Assembly: GCF_018889995.1 (NCBI RefSeq)
Contig: NZ_CP076547.1
Location: 1,488,001-1,552,000, forward strand
Origin: Subtercola sp. PAMC28395
GTDB lineage: Bacteria; Actinomycetota; Actinomycetes; Actinomycetales; Microbacteriaceae
Length of the DNA stretch: 64,000 nucleotides
Direction: 5' to 3'
Shown here one piece after another: positions 1 to 11,615 of the stretch. Below the pieces are notes generated by a model. The model had not been told where the DNA came from. It ran no database searches and was given only the letters and a program-made list of their open reading frames with translations. Numbering within the stretch: the stretch's first letter is position 1; every line of letters starts with the position of its first letter. The position numbers were made by a program, and so were the translations under genes.

Positions 1-1
1 C

Positions 2-589
2 ACCGCGCTCGCGAGCGGCGATGGCGAAGTGACACGCCTCAGTGTCGAAGAGCCGGGCGCACCCCCCTTGGCGGTCTGGTCCGCCGTCCCGTACCAGGGA
101 GTCGTGTCGAGCCTGCTTTCCGGGCTGAAGGAGTCGGGTCGCACCGATGTGTCGAGAGCCCTGGCGAACACGCTCACGCCGGCACTCTGGCGTGCATACA
201 CCGAGACCCGAGCGAGGCTCCCGCCGGGCGAGATACTTCACCTCACCGTCGCTCCCTCGTCTGGGGCGGCATACCGAAAGCGCGGCTACAACCCGGTCGA
301 ACTTCTCGCTGACCGCGCACGCAGAGGAGGCGCATTCCGCGCAAACCGTGCAGCGCCTCTGGTAGCCACACTTCGGGTACGCTCGGCCATCGCCGACCAG
401 GCCGGGCTCGGAGTTGCCGCCCGTCGCCAGAATCTGCACGGTGCTCTCGGGCTTCGCAGGCGTTTCTCGGGAGGCTCCCTCGAGGGGCAGCATTTTCTGC
501 TGGTGGACGACGTGATCACCACCGGGGCGACTCTGCTCGAGTGCCGGAGGGTGCTGAACGCGGTTGGCGCTTCGGTCTGGGAGCAGTGA
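2..589 (+). CDS. ComF family phosphoribosyltransferase, 5' end outside window
   Basis: The reading frame is open to the left edge, so the N-terminus (normally a zinc-binding Cys motif in this family) is missing. The C-terminal part carries the PRPP-binding loop, hydrophobic residues followed by VDDVITTGAT, which defines type I phosphoribosyltransferases. ComF proteins act in DNA uptake or recombination in naturally competent bacteria; in actinobacteria the role is unclear. A GTG at 29 could be read as a start but would remove half the usual protein, so I treat the gene as partial. Its position before the hibernation factor and secA is the common actinobacterial arrangement. The downstream gap of about 200 bp shows no gene. 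Confidence 0.88.
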   Translation, partial: TALASGDGEVTRLSVEEPGAPPLAVWSAVPYQGVVSSLLSGLKESGRTDVSRALANTLTPALWRAYTETRARLPPGEILHLTVAPSSGAAYRKRGYNPVELLADRARRGGAFRANRAAPLVATLRVRSAIADQAGLGVAARRQNLHGALGLRRRFSGGSLEGQHFLLVDDVITTGATLLECRRVLNAVGASVWEQ

Positions 590-794
590 CACTCGCACAC
601 ACAGAAAGCCGCAGCGGATTCTCGGCGGTTCGTCATCTTCACGACACGGGATCGGCAGGAACACGGCGATCTCGAGCCAGAGAGCAAACCCGCGAGTGAC
701 AGATGCGTGCAGACGCGACTACGGTGGGGGAAAAGGCGCGGAAGAACTCGCTTTGACCCCAGGGCGGCGTGTCTTTTCAGACTAGGAGATCGCC

Positions 795-1496
795 ATGGAG
801 ATCAACATCACGGGCCGCAACCTAGGAATCACCGATCGGTTCCGCAGTTATGCAACTGAGAAAGCCGAAAAGGTCGAACACCTTGCGGATCGTGCTCTCG
901 CGCTTGAAGTCAAAGTCTGCCGCCACAGTTCGGCGAACACCTCGGGTGGTGACGACCGGGTGGAACTCACACTCATCGGTCCTGGCCCGATAGTGAGGGC
1001 CGAGAGTGCCGGCTCTGACAAGTACGTTGCCTTCGATCTGGCGATCGCAAAGCTGCTCGAGCGATTGCGCCGCGCGAAAGATCGAAAGAAGACCCACCGC
1101 GGCCAGCACCGGCCCGTCTCGCTGCGTGAAGCCAGCGCAGCCGACTTCAGCGGCATCGATGTGGTTCCCGCCGAGGCGGATGTTCTGGCTCGGGCCGCGA
1201 CGGGCACAATGCCGGTGCAGCCGGCAGCCGCAGAGGCGGAAGAGACCGAAGAAGCCTGGTCGCCCGTGGTGATCCGCAAGAAGGTCTTCGCCGCGGCTCC
1301 CATGACTGTTGATGACGCTCTGTATCTGATGGAGTTGGTGGGGCACGATTTCTACCTGTTCATCGACGCTGAGACACAGCGTCCGAGCGTTGTCTACCGC
1401 CGGAAGGGCTGGGATTACGGAGTGATCGGCCTCGACGACAGCGCCTCTGCTGAGCTGCCGGCTGAAAGTCGTCAAGCCGAGCGGGTCTTCTCCTAG
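795..1496 (+). CDS. hpf: Ribosome hibernation promoting factor, long form
   Basis: A 233-residue protein with two domains. The N-terminal S30AE/YfiA domain (about residues 1-105) starts MEINITGRNLGITDRFRSY and binds the 30S decoding centre. After an acidic, alanine-rich linker, the C-terminal domain (about 165-230, ending near RRKGWDYGVIGLD) is the dimerisation module of long-form HPF that pairs 70S ribosomes into 100S particles in stationary phase. The length matches the long form. The ATG is preceded by AGGAG at 784-788, so the start is secure. It lies between the ComF-like gene and secA and is followed by a strong hairpin, so it probably ends its own transcript. Confidence 0.95.
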   Translation: MEINITGRNLGITDRFRSYATEKAEKVEHLADRALALEVKVCRHSSANTSGGDDRVELTLIGPGPIVRAESAGSDKYVAFDLAIAKLLERLRRAKDRKKTHRGQHRPVSLREASAADFSGIDVVPAEADVLARAATGTMPVQPAAAEAEETEEAWSPVVIRKKVFAAAPMTVDDALYLMELVGHDFYLFIDAETQRPSVVYRRKGWDYGVIGLDDSASAELPAESRQAERVFS

Positions 1497-1539
1497 GGCC
1501 GGCCCACACGACCCTCGATGAAGGGTCGCCGCAGAACGC

Positions 1540-1574
1540 CTGGGGGCACAGCGACACGGTTGCTGTGCCCCCAG
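1540..1574 (+). terminator. Hairpin terminator after hpf
   Basis: A perfect 13-bp stem, CTGGGGGCACAGC at 1540-1552 pairing with 1562-1574, closes a 9-nt loop. There is no clear T-run after it, as is usual for GC-rich actinobacterial terminators. It separates hpf from secA. Confidence 0.75.
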
Positions 1575-1664
1575 TGCTCTGCCGTCCCGTGGGCGTTCAG
1601 CTACGACAACTAGTATTGCTATGATTACCGGCTGGATCATGGCTGGTTCGGTAGGAGATTTATT

Positions 1665-4517
<2,853 letters not shown>

Positions 4518-4616
4518 CCGCCTCCTCGCGCGGAGCACCTGTTCGGTACACCTGGGCCGGTGCTCCGCTCCGCGCGCCTTACTCGGTGCAGTGGAAGCGC
4601 ACTATGCCTGGCAGCC

Positions 4617-5045
4617 TCACAGCACTGTGATCGCACTGGCTCGCCAGCGTGCACCGAGCCGTTCGACGCGCAGTGCGACTGCGCGGCTGCGGGCCTTGCC
4701 GTGCACAATGACGACACCCTCGATCACCCCTGGGCACGGCTCGGAGAGCAGGGTCCGCCCGATGGTGAAAGTCGGGCGAATCGAGCGCTGGCCCTTGAGT
4801 TGTCGGGCCCGTGTCGACAGTACGACCCGTTTTGACAGGTGCCGGTAGACGTCATCGGAAACCCATCTCGCGAGCTGGTCGAGATCTCGTACGCCAGCCA
4901 GGACTTCGAGAACGCATCGTGTCAGGTTCTCGATGAATTCGCGCGGATTCTGGTTTCGACTGCTGGGGTGCGGCGCGTTCGGCGGTACCGGGCGCTCCGC
5001 GAACATCGGCGTGGGCGTGCGTTCGACGGGCAGTGCTTGGCTCAT
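4617..5045 (-). CDS. Rv3235-family protein (SecA neighbour)
   Basis: A 142-residue protein, convergent with secA. After a Pro-rich N-terminus there is a conserved-looking core: a helical segment (REFIENLTRCVLEVLAGVRD) followed by a beta-rich part (STRARQLKGQRSIRPTFTIG ... VVIVHGKARSRAVALRVE) ending in RWRASAITVL. This pattern and the location next to secA match the actinobacterial Rv3235 family (DUF6459), whose function is unknown. The frame is open 49 codons further upstream, but the ATG at 5045 with a GAAAG ribosome site gives the usual family length. It is predicted to be cytoplasmic. Confidence 0.8.
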   Translation of the reverse strand: MSQALPVERTPTPMFAERPVPPNAPHPSSRNQNPREFIENLTRCVLEVLAGVRDLDQLARWVSDDVYRHLSKRVVLSTRARQLKGQRSIRPTFTIGRTLLSEPCPGVIEGVVIVHGKARSRAVALRVERLGARWRASAITVL

Positions 5046-5273
5046 TGTGTACTTTCGAAATGTGGCCGTGTCGTGGTGAGGCACGCTGGGTGGGTGCACC
5101 TCTGGACAGAGGCATGATGTGGTGAGAGTTCCTCGATTCTGCGGGTGAAGCAACTCAATCAGGTGCGTGTGCCGCTGTAAAGCGCCGGTCATGCTCTGTG
5201 GATAGATTCTGCGGCTCGCGCAGATGTGTGCGGGTAGATCGAGCCTGCCCGCGAGAGCCGTAGTCTAGGAACT

Positions 5274-6767
5274 GTGTCCACACTCAGCGATCTCGTCCTG
5301 GCGCAGGGCAACTCCACCGAAGCAGACATCGAGTGGCTCCATCTCCTGGTCGGGGACTGGCAGCTCCTCGCCGACCTCGCTTTTGCCGACATCGTTCTGT
5401 GGGTGCCGTCGAACGACGGCAGTTTTGTTGCCGTCGCTCATGCCCGCCCCTCCAGTTCGGCGACCCTCTTCTACCGGGACTTCGTCGGCCAGGCCGTCAA
5501 GGCCGAGTGGCGCAAACAGGTCACTGACGCGTTCGAGAGTGCCCAGATCGTCGACACCGCTGCGCCGGACTGGTACGAGGAGACGCCCACCCGTGTGCGT
5601 GCCGTGCCCGTTCTCCGCCGTCTCACGCCCAGCGAGACCACCACGACCGACAAGCCGATCGCGGTGGTCACCCGTCACACCAATCTCAGTGAAGCCAGGA
5701 CTCCGAGTCGCCAGGAGCTCACCTTCAACGAGTGTGCGAACGATCTCTTTGCCATGATCGCCGCCGGAGACTTTCCTGACCTCGGGGCGCCGACGGGTCC
5801 GCGAAGGGGTGCGCCCCGGGCATCCGATGGTCTCATCCGCCTCGATGTCGACGGAGTGGTGACGTTTGCGAGCCCGAACGGGCTCTCTGCTTTCAACCGC
5901 ATGGGTTTCGGTGAAGAGCTCGAAGGGCAGTCTCTTGCCGAGGTCACGACGGGGCTGCTCAGCGGAACCCTGGTGGTTGACGAGTCGCTCCCACTCGTCG
6001 TCACCGGCCGTGCGCCGTGGCGCACAGACGTCGAGGCCAGAGGGGTCACCGTCTCGCTCCGTGCGATTCCCCTCCGCACCAAGGGCCAGCGTTTCGGTGC
6101 GATCGTTCTCTGCCGGGATGTCACCGAACTGCGCCACGACGAGCGGGAACTGATCACCAAAGATGCGACGATCCGCGAGATCCACCATCGTGTCAAGAAC
6201 AACCTGCAGACCGTCGCGTCGCTGCTTCGCATCCAGGCACGACGTACGCACTCAGACGATGCGAAGGATGCGCTGTCGCAGGCCATGCGACGGGTGGCGG
6301 CCATTGCCGTGGTGCATGACACGCTCTCTGAGGGCCTCAGCCAGAAGGTCGACTTCGACGTTGTCTTCGCACGCGTGCTCATGCTGGTGACGGAGGTTGC
6401 TTCGGCTCACAACACCACCGTGCATCCGAAGTTCAGCGGGAGCTTCGGAGTGCTGCCGAGTGAGTACGCGACTCCGCTCGCGCTCGCTCTGACCGAGCTT
6501 GTGACGAATGCCGTCGAGCACGGCCTCGCCGGCCAGGAGGGCGAAGTCGAAATCGTCGCCAGTCGTTCCGAGGAGATCCTCACTGTGGAGGTTCGCGACA
6601 CGGGTTCAGGCCTGCCTGAGGGCAAAGTCGGTTCGGGTCTCGGTACGCAGATCGTTCGCACGCTCATCCAGGGTGAACTCGGTGGGATCATCGACTGGCA
6701 CACCATGGTGGGCAGCGGAACTGTCGTGACCATCGAGATCCCGTTCCGCTGGCTCAAGAAGCGCTGA
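5274..6767 (+). CDS. PdtaS-like sensor histidine kinase (GAF-PAS-HisKA_2)
   Basis: A 497-residue soluble histidine kinase of the HWE/HisKA_2 class. The N-terminus (about 1-150) resembles a GAF sensor and the middle (about 185-290) a PAS fold. The dimerisation box carries the phosphoacceptor His in EIHHRVKNNLQTVASLLR (His304 or 305). The ATPase domain has the N-box ALTELVTNAVEHG and the G-box DTGSGLPEG. No membrane segment is visible. Mycobacterial PdtaS pairs with the ANTAR-type regulator PdtaR; no regulator gene is adjacent here. The GTG start at 5274 follows AGGAA with short spacing. Transcription probably ends at the hairpin at about 6803-6853. Confidence 0.93.
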   Translation: MSTLSDLVLAQGNSTEADIEWLHLLVGDWQLLADLAFADIVLWVPSNDGSFVAVAHARPSSSATLFYRDFVGQAVKAEWRKQVTDAFESAQIVDTAAPDWYEETPTRVRAVPVLRRLTPSETTTTDKPIAVVTRHTNLSEARTPSRQELTFNECANDLFAMIAAGDFPDLGAPTGPRRGAPRASDGLIRLDVDGVVTFASPNGLSAFNRMGFGEELEGQSLAEVTTGLLSGTLVVDESLPLVVTGRAPWRTDVEARGVTVSLRAIPLRTKGQRFGAIVLCRDVTELRHDERELITKDATIREIHHRVKNNLQTVASLLRIQARRTHSDDAKDALSQAMRRVAAIAVVHDTLSEGLSQKVDFDVVFARVLMLVTEVASAHNTTVHPKFSGSFGVLPSEYATPLALALTELVTNAVEHGLAGQEGEVEIVASRSEEILTVEVRDTGSGLPEGKVGSGLGTQIVRTLIQGELGGIIDWHTMVGSGTVVTIEIPFRWLKKR

Positions 6768-6796
6768 CGCACCGAGCGGAGCTGTCGCGTCCATAA

Positions 6797-6856
6797 AACG
6801 GACGAACCTCAGCCTGACCGGAGAGCTATGCGCATGGGTCAGGCTGAGGTTCGCCC
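6797..6856 (+). terminator. Hairpin between the kinase and whiB genes
   Basis: A perfect 17-bp stem, 6803-6819 with 6837-6853, surrounds a 17-nt loop. The two flanking genes converge, so it can serve both. Its 5' arm and upstream flank match the hairpin after ilvC at 31491 (about 22 of 25 bases), which suggests a repeated element. Confidence 0.75.
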
Positions 6857-6923
6857 GAATTTCGGTGCAGTGCCAGAGCATCGTCGTGCCACAGGGCGCG
6901 ACAGGCTGGCGCAGGTGACGGTA

Positions 6924-7172
6924 CTAGGAGGCGCGGCGGGCGCGCGCGGCGCGGCGTTTGAGTGCGCGACGCTCGTCTTCGCTGAGGCCACCCCAGACGC
7001 CGGAATCCTGCCCGGTCTCGAGCGCGTACTGCAGGCAGATCTCGGTGACGGAGCATCGGGCGCACACGGATTTGGCCTTGTCGATCTGGTCGACTGCGGG
7101 GCCGGTGTTGCCGACGGGAAAGAAGAGCTCAGGGTCTGCTGTCAAGCAGGCTGCTTTGTCGCGCCAGTCCAT
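6924..7172 (-). CDS. WhiB family iron-sulfur transcription factor (WhiB1-like)
   Basis: An 82-residue WhiB protein. The four Fe-S cysteines are visible: one in WRDKAACLTADP, two in SVCARCSVTEICLQ, and one in EICLQYAL. The GVWGG beta-turn is followed by a basic AT-hook-like tail (KRRAARARRA). WhiB proteins bind a [4Fe-4S] cluster sensitive to nitric oxide and oxygen and partner with the principal sigma factor. The start sequence MDWRDKAAC and the short length place it near WhiB1/WhmE. It reads from its own promoter in the 312-bp gap upstream, divergent from the membrane protein gene at 7485. Confidence 0.95.
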   Translation of the reverse strand: MDWRDKAACLTADPELFFPVGNTGPAVDQIDKAKSVCARCSVTEICLQYALETGQDSGVWGGLSEDERRALKRRAARARRAS

Positions 7173-7484
7173 GGGGGGTACTCCTTGGTATTGCGGGGTG
7201 CTTCGGTCGAGCAGACCTCAGGTTCGGGTTTTTCGTTCGACCGCTCTTCTGCTTGACTTGCCACTACACGATGCTGCAGGTCGGGTAAGAACCAGCATGT
7301 TCGCGTTGTGACCGAATCTCAGACTCGACCGGCGCACCTCAGAAGGTGCGTCTGCAAAGACCAGCATTGGGTGCTTGGGATAATTCTCACGTCGCACCCC
7401 CACGACATTGTGAGCAACAATCGACCTCGAACATCGTCGCATACTGGTAGTGGCAAATCAAGAGTTTTTCGAAGGTGTAGGGCG
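7173..7484. other. Divergent intergenic region, whiB / membrane protein gene
   Basis: These 312 bases hold no convincing gene. They must contain the whiB promoter on the minus strand. A short hairpin, CGCACCT at 7333-7339 pairing with 7344-7350, is visible. I could not assign -35/-10 boxes with confidence. A frame on the plus strand extends the next gene upstream to 7308 but lacks coding character. Confidence 0.5.
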
Positions 7485-7925
7485 ATGACTGAGCAACAGA
7501 GCATGCCGAGTGAGCCCGGATCCGGGCATCCTGAACCCGCTGTGAGGCGACCAGTTCTGCTGCTGGTGCTCACGCTTGTGCTGTTTGCCGAGGCGGTGAC
7601 TGTACTCGGCGTGGGTGTCTGGTCGCTGGTGCAGTTGGTCAGCTCACCCCCGGCATCGTATGCGACGGCCGTCGCGCTCCTGGTGCTGATCTTCGCTGCC
7701 GGAGCGTGGCTCCTGGCCATCGCGGTGGGCACGTACCGCATGCGCCCGTGGATTCGCGGCGCCGGGATCACCTGGCAGGTGCTGCAGATCGTGGTTGCTG
7801 TGGCGTGCTTCCAGGGAGTGCTGGGTGAACCGGCCGACGGGTGGCCCCTGCTCATCGTCGCGGTTGTGGGCATAGCCCTTCTGCTGTCGCCGAGCGTGGT
7901 CGCTGTGACTCGTCGCGAGGTCTGA
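7485..7925 (+). CDS. Small four-helix membrane protein, unknown function
   Basis: A 146-residue protein with a short polar N-terminus (MTEQQSMPSEPGSGHPEP) and about four hydrophobic segments: LLLVLTLVLFAEAVTVLGVG, then one near YATAVALLVLIFAAGAWLLA, a third near WQVLQIVVAVACF, and a fourth near PLLIVAVVGIALLL. It resembles small integral membrane proteins common in actinobacteria without known function. The start was placed at the ATG at 7485 because the upstream extension to 7308 is polar and not coding-like. It converges with bcp; a 16-bp repeat array lies between. Confidence 0.75.
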   Translation: MTEQQSMPSEPGSGHPEPAVRRPVLLLVLTLVLFAEAVTVLGVGVWSLVQLVSSPPASYATAVALLVLIFAAGAWLLAIAVGTYRMRPWIRGAGITWQVLQIVVAVACFQGVLGEPADGWPLLIVAVVGIALLLSPSVVAVTRREV

Positions 7926-7943
7926 GGGCTCGACGAGACTGAC

Positions 7944-8039
7944 GGGTCGACAGCATTGAGGGTCGGCAGCATTGAGAGTCGACCGCATTGAGGGTCGACA
8001 GCAATGAGGGTCGACAGCATTGAGGGTCGACCGCAGTGA
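7944..8039. repeat. Six tandem 16-bp direct repeats
   Basis: The unit GGGTCGACAGCATTGA occurs six times head to tail, with one to three substitutions in four of the copies. The period of 16 is not a multiple of three, so it is not a protein repeat. It sits between the stop of the membrane protein gene and the convergent bcp gene. Confidence 0.95.
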
Positions 8040-8066
8040 CGGGGCAACCACCCCGTCGTTCGGCAG

Positions 8067-8549
8067 CTACGAGTCGATGCCGAGCTTCTTGCGGAGCGAT
8101 GCCACGTGCCCAGTGGCCTTCACGTTGTAGAGGGCCAGGGTCACCACGCCGGACTCGTCGAGAACGAACGTCGAGCGCAGAACACCGGTGACCGTCTTGC
8201 CGTACAGCGACTTCTCGCCCCAGGCGGCATAGGCGCGGTGAACCTCGAGGTCGACGTCGGAGAGCAATGGAAAGTTCAGACCCTGCTCTGCGGTGAACTT
8301 CGCGAGAGCGGCCGGTTCGTCTTTCGACACGCCGAGCACCTGGTAACCCGCACTCTTCAGCGAGTTGATGTTGTCGCGAAAATCACAGGCCTGTGTGGTG
8401 CAGCCGGGTGTTCCTGCTGCAGGGTAGAAGTACACGACGACTTTGGATCCGCGGAAATCGGCGAGCGAGACGGGCGAGCCGTTCTCGTCCGGCAGGGTGA
8501 AATCGGGAGCCTGAACACCGGCAACCAGGCGTTCGGAGGTGTCTGTCAC
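8067..8549 (-). CDS. bcp: Thioredoxin-dependent peroxiredoxin, Bcp type
   Basis: A 160-residue AhpC/TSA-fold peroxidase reducing H2O2 and organic hydroperoxides in the cytoplasm. The peroxidatic cysteine lies in the motif YPAAGTPGCTTQACDFRD; the second Cys five residues on fits the atypical 2-Cys BCP/PrxQ class. The N-terminal APDFTLPDENG and SKDEPAALAKF segments are typical. Length matches the family. It is transcribed away from tRNA-Lys and converges with the membrane protein gene across the 16-bp repeat array. Confidence 0.95.
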   Translation of the reverse strand: MTDTSERLVAGVQAPDFTLPDENGSPVSLADFRGSKVVVYFYPAAGTPGCTTQACDFRDNINSLKSAGYQVLGVSKDEPAALAKFTAEQGLNFPLLSDVDLEVHRAYAAWGEKSLYGKTVTGVLRSTFVLDESGVVTLALYNVKATGHVASLRKKLGIDS

Positions 8550-8643
8550 AGTGATTCTCTTTCGTCTCGGTCGGCAGTTCGCAGGCCTTCTGATCTCATG
8601 CTAGTGTTTATCCCCGGCTCGGCTTTCACAAAAGTAGCGCTAC

Positions 8644-8716
<73 letters not shown>

Positions 8717-8778
8717 CTTTTCATCACTGCCTGAGCACCACCTTGTGAGCACCATCTGACCGGTCAAAGGAGACCGCC

Positions 8779-8904
8779 ATGACCCAGAGCCACATAGCTG
8801 AATCCGACCCGCACGCGGGCATCAAGAGAGTCTTCACGGCCACCGGGCTGAGCATTCTCACCGCGATCACGGCGGTCCTCGTCGTTGTCGCCGTGCTGCA
8901 CTAG
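8779..8904 (+). CDS. Small single-helix membrane protein, 41 residues
   Basis: A short gene just after tRNA-Lys with a strong ribosome site (AAAGGAG, six bases before the ATG). The product starts MTQSHIAESDPHAGIKRVF and ends in one hydrophobic helix, GLSILTAITAVLVVVAVLH. No function is known to me; the clean Shine-Dalgarno sequence and amphipathic-then-hydrophobic layout support expression. It converges with the ltrA-like gene. Confidence 0.6.
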   Translation: MTQSHIAESDPHAGIKRVFTATGLSILTAITAVLVVVAVLH

Positions 8905-9026
8905 CCACGGCGACAAGAGCATTCTGGCCGGAATGCCAGGCCACCGGGGGATTGTCGGCACTCACAGGCATCAGTCCGGCGAGCGATTCGACAGCCTCAC
9001 GAGCGACAAAGATGAGCAGAACGACG

Positions 9027-10229
9027 CTAGGACTGTTGTTCCTGGGCTGCGTGTGTCTCGAGCCGGGCTTGCACGCGCCGAGAGTTGAAAGCAGTGAGCG
9101 CGAGCATGATGGCAATGATGCCGCCACACACTGCGACCACCGCCTCTGCATCAATCTGTGCCGAGAGTAATGGCAGCACCCAGGGCAGCAGGATGCCCGC
9201 CGGCCCCCAGAGAATGACATCGCCGCGTGGGGCGCCGTAACGGAGCGACTCGGCTGTGCTGGCCACGAAGAACAGACTGATACCGGCGCTGAGGCAGAAA
9301 GCGGCTCCTGCCGGCAGCTGGTGCCCGGCCTCGGCAACCGCAGTGCCGAGAGCGGAGGCGAAAAGCGTGACGCCGGCGATGAGCAGGAACGGCAGATACA
9401 TCACCGTATCGCGGAGTCCCCCGATGCTCCCGCGCAATTGCAGTTGTCGCAGACCGCGCTCGACGGCGGAGGTCGCGTAGCCGAAGTAGATCCAGGCCAG
9501 CATCGCGACCGCTGCAAAACCGAGCACGGCGGCCAGGCCCGACAGCGCAGTCCATTGCGTGTTCAGTTCGGCGATGATGCTCAGGATCGATTCGCCGAAG
9601 ACGATCACGACGAGCAGGCCCACCCTTTCTGCGAGGTGATCGACATCGAGGGCCGATTGCAGCCACGCCTGCTGGCCACTGAGAAAGCTGAGCAGCACAA
9701 TCTCGATCGCCACGGCCAGTGCCCACAGTGCGTACTGCCACGGTGGCGCGACCCCGATCGACGCCAGCCACAACGATGCCGGAACAATGCTGTAGAGCAC
9801 CGATCGCCACCAGGGCACACCGATCTTTCGTCGATTGGCGAACCACGGCACGGCCCAGATCAAACGGATCACGGCATTGCCGACCGCGAACGCGGCTGCC
9901 CGTTCCCCGAGCGCGTCGGGAACCGCGGCAGCCATCACACCGATTGCGATCATTGCGATCGTCACCGACACCCAGATCGACGGCGTGATGCGCACGCCGA
10001 ACAGATTCATGGTGACGGTGGCGTTCACCCACGCCCACCAGGCCGCCGCCAGGAAGGCGACGAATGCCACGGCGTCAAGCCATGACGGATCCCCGTGCAT
10101 GGTGTGGGCGATCTGGCCGATGTAGGCAGCCATGACCAGGTCGAAGAAGAGTTCGAGCCAGTGCACCCGTCGACCCGGGTGTGCAGCCGCCGGTGTGGTC
10201 GAAATGGCGAGGACCTCCTGTGAGGGCAT
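9027..10229 (-). CDS. ltrA: LtrA family membrane protein (low temperature requirement A)
   Basis: A 400-residue polytopic membrane protein with about ten or more hydrophobic segments. The N-terminal signature RVHWLELFFDLVMAAY and the mid-protein GLLVVIVFGESILSII are diagnostic of the LtrA family, named after a Listeria mutant unable to grow in the cold. The biochemical activity is unknown. The C-terminus is short and charged (RRVQARLETHAAQEQQS). The long antisense frames over this gene are shadows. It is transcribed toward the small gene at 8779. Confidence 0.92.
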   Translation of the reverse strand: MPSQEVLAISTTPAAAHPGRRVHWLELFFDLVMAAYIGQIAHTMHGDPSWLDAVAFVAFLAAAWWAWVNATVTMNLFGVRITPSIWVSVTIAMIAIGVMAAAVPDALGERAAAFAVGNAVIRLIWAVPWFANRRKIGVPWWRSVLYSIVPASLWLASIGVAPPWQYALWALAVAIEIVLLSFLSGQQAWLQSALDVDHLAERVGLLVVIVFGESILSIIAELNTQWTALSGLAAVLGFAAVAMLAWIYFGYATSAVERGLRQLQLRGSIGGLRDTVMYLPFLLIAGVTLFASALGTAVAEAGHQLPAGAAFCLSAGISLFFVASTAESLRYGAPRGDVILWGPAGILLPWVLPLLSAQIDAEAVVAVCGGIIAIMLALTAFNSRRVQARLETHAAQEQQS

Positions 10230-10352
10230 CCGGTGAAGGAGCGGTCAGAGGAAGCGTATACCGAGAGTGCTGTGCACGACCACGCCACGTCGGGGTGCCG
10301 CACGAGCCCTGCGACTGACTCGGCGCCTGTGATCGGGCCGGATGCTCGCCCT

Positions 10353-10364
10353 ACCCTATAGGGT
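10353..10364. promoter_or_regulatory. Perfect palindrome just upstream of the ROK gene
   Basis: ACCCTATAGGGT is a perfect 12-bp palindrome ending six bases before the ATG at 10371. It also contains a TATAGG-like -10 at the distance expected for a leaderless transcript. It may be both promoter and autoregulatory site. Confidence 0.4.
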
Positions 10365-10370
10365 CAACTC

Positions 10371-11588
10371 ATGTCTCTTGGTGCTGACCACTTTGCCCGC
10401 ACAAGTGCAAGCAGCGGCACCACCGAAGAACTCCGGCGAAGCAACCTCGCCCGAATCCTCACGCTGATCCACCGGGGCGGAGCACTCTCCCGAGCTGAGC
10501 TCACGCGTCTCACCGGCCTGAATCGTTCGACGATCGGCGGCCTGGTCGCTGAGCTGCGCGAACTGGGCCTCGCCTTCGAGACCATGCCCGGCAGCGGCGA
10601 GGGCAACAGGGCCGGCCGGCCGAGTCCGGTCGTGCATCCATCGCAGTCTGTCGTGGCGATCGCCGTGAACCCGGAGGTCGACGCGATCCACATCGGCCTC
10701 GTCGCGCTCGGCGGGCGCGTGCTGAAGCGGATCAGGCTCGAGACCGAGGCCGCGCCGACGTCACGCGAGGTCGTCGAGATGACGCGGGCAGCGATCGCCG
10801 GCCTCGTCGCCGGATCCGAACAGGCACTGACGATCGTCGGCATCGGCCTCGCCGTTCCGGGCCTCGTGCGCCGCAGCGACGGCCAGGTGCGCATTGCCGA
10901 CCACCTCGACTGGATCGACGAGCCGTTGACCGAAATGATGTCCATGGCCACCGGGCATCGAACGGTGGCGGCCAATGCGGCGCAGCTCGGCATGCGCGCC
11001 GAGAGCCTCTTCGGCGCCGGCAGGGGGGTGGATGACCTGGTCTACCTCATCGGGGGTGCGAGTGGCATCGGCGGTGGGGTGGTGACGGGTGGGCAACTGC
11101 TCACCGGGGCTGACGGGTATGCCGCGGAGTTCGGCCACACGTTCGTGACGACGAACGGCACCGACTGCACGTGCGGTTCGCAGGGGTGTCTTGAGGCAGA
11201 GGTGACGCAGTCTGAGCTTCTGGATGCTGTAGGCCTCGGTGCAGCGCAGGCCGAGCTGCTCGCGGGGCTGATCGAGGCATCGGACGACCCCGCTGTCGCG
11301 GAACTCGTCGCCAGGGATGTCGCGTTGGTGCGAGTGGCCGTGCGGAACGCCGTGAACCTGTTCAACCCGAGGTTGATCATCGTCGGCGGGTTTCTGACCG
11401 CGCTGTTTCCGACCGGCGACGGGCTCGCGGCAGAGGCTCTCTCGACTCCGCGCGAGGAACTCACGGTGGCGCTGGCGGAACTGGGAGCCGACCAGCTCCT
11501 GATCGGAGCCGGCGAGCTGGTCTTCTCCCAGCTCCTGCTCGATCCGGCATCGTCGATGGGCACCGAGCTTCCTCTGACTGAGATGTAA
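10371..11588 (+). CDS. ROK family transcriptional repressor (XylR-like)
   Basis: A 405-residue NagC/XylR-type regulator. The N-terminal winged helix (about 18-75: RSNLARILTLIHRGGALSRA ... LTRLTGLNRSTIGGLVAEL) binds DNA. The sugar-kinase-like ROK domain follows, with the zinc-binding motif CTCGSQGCLE and the upstream EFGHTFV segment that coordinates sugar and zinc. It precedes the sugar ABC/glycosidase operon in the same direction. Family members release DNA on binding xylose, glucose or derivatives. A xylO-like inverted repeat at 11616 is the likely operator for the operon, and a palindrome at 10353 may serve autoregulation. Confidence 0.92.
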   Translation: MSLGADHFARTSASSGTTEELRRSNLARILTLIHRGGALSRAELTRLTGLNRSTIGGLVAELRELGLAFETMPGSGEGNRAGRPSPVVHPSQSVVAIAVNPEVDAIHIGLVALGGRVLKRIRLETEAAPTSREVVEMTRAAIAGLVAGSEQALTIVGIGLAVPGLVRRSDGQVRIADHLDWIDEPLTEMMSMATGHRTVAANAAQLGMRAESLFGAGRGVDDLVYLIGGASGIGGGVVTGGQLLTGADGYAAEFGHTFVTTNGTDCTCGSQGCLEAEVTQSELLDAVGLGAAQAELLAGLIEASDDPAVAELVARDVALVRVAVRNAVNLFNPRLIIVGGFLTALFPTGDGLAAEALSTPREELTVALAELGADQLLIGAGELVFSQLLLDPASSMGTELPLTEM

Positions 11589-11615
11589 CCGCTCTCTTTG
11601 CCTTGTGTTTTACGA

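Noticed and set aside
7319..8051. Minus-strand frames with LNAVDP-type peptide repeats
   Set aside because: The peptide repeats are only the translation of the 16-bp DNA repeats; the period is not a multiple of three.
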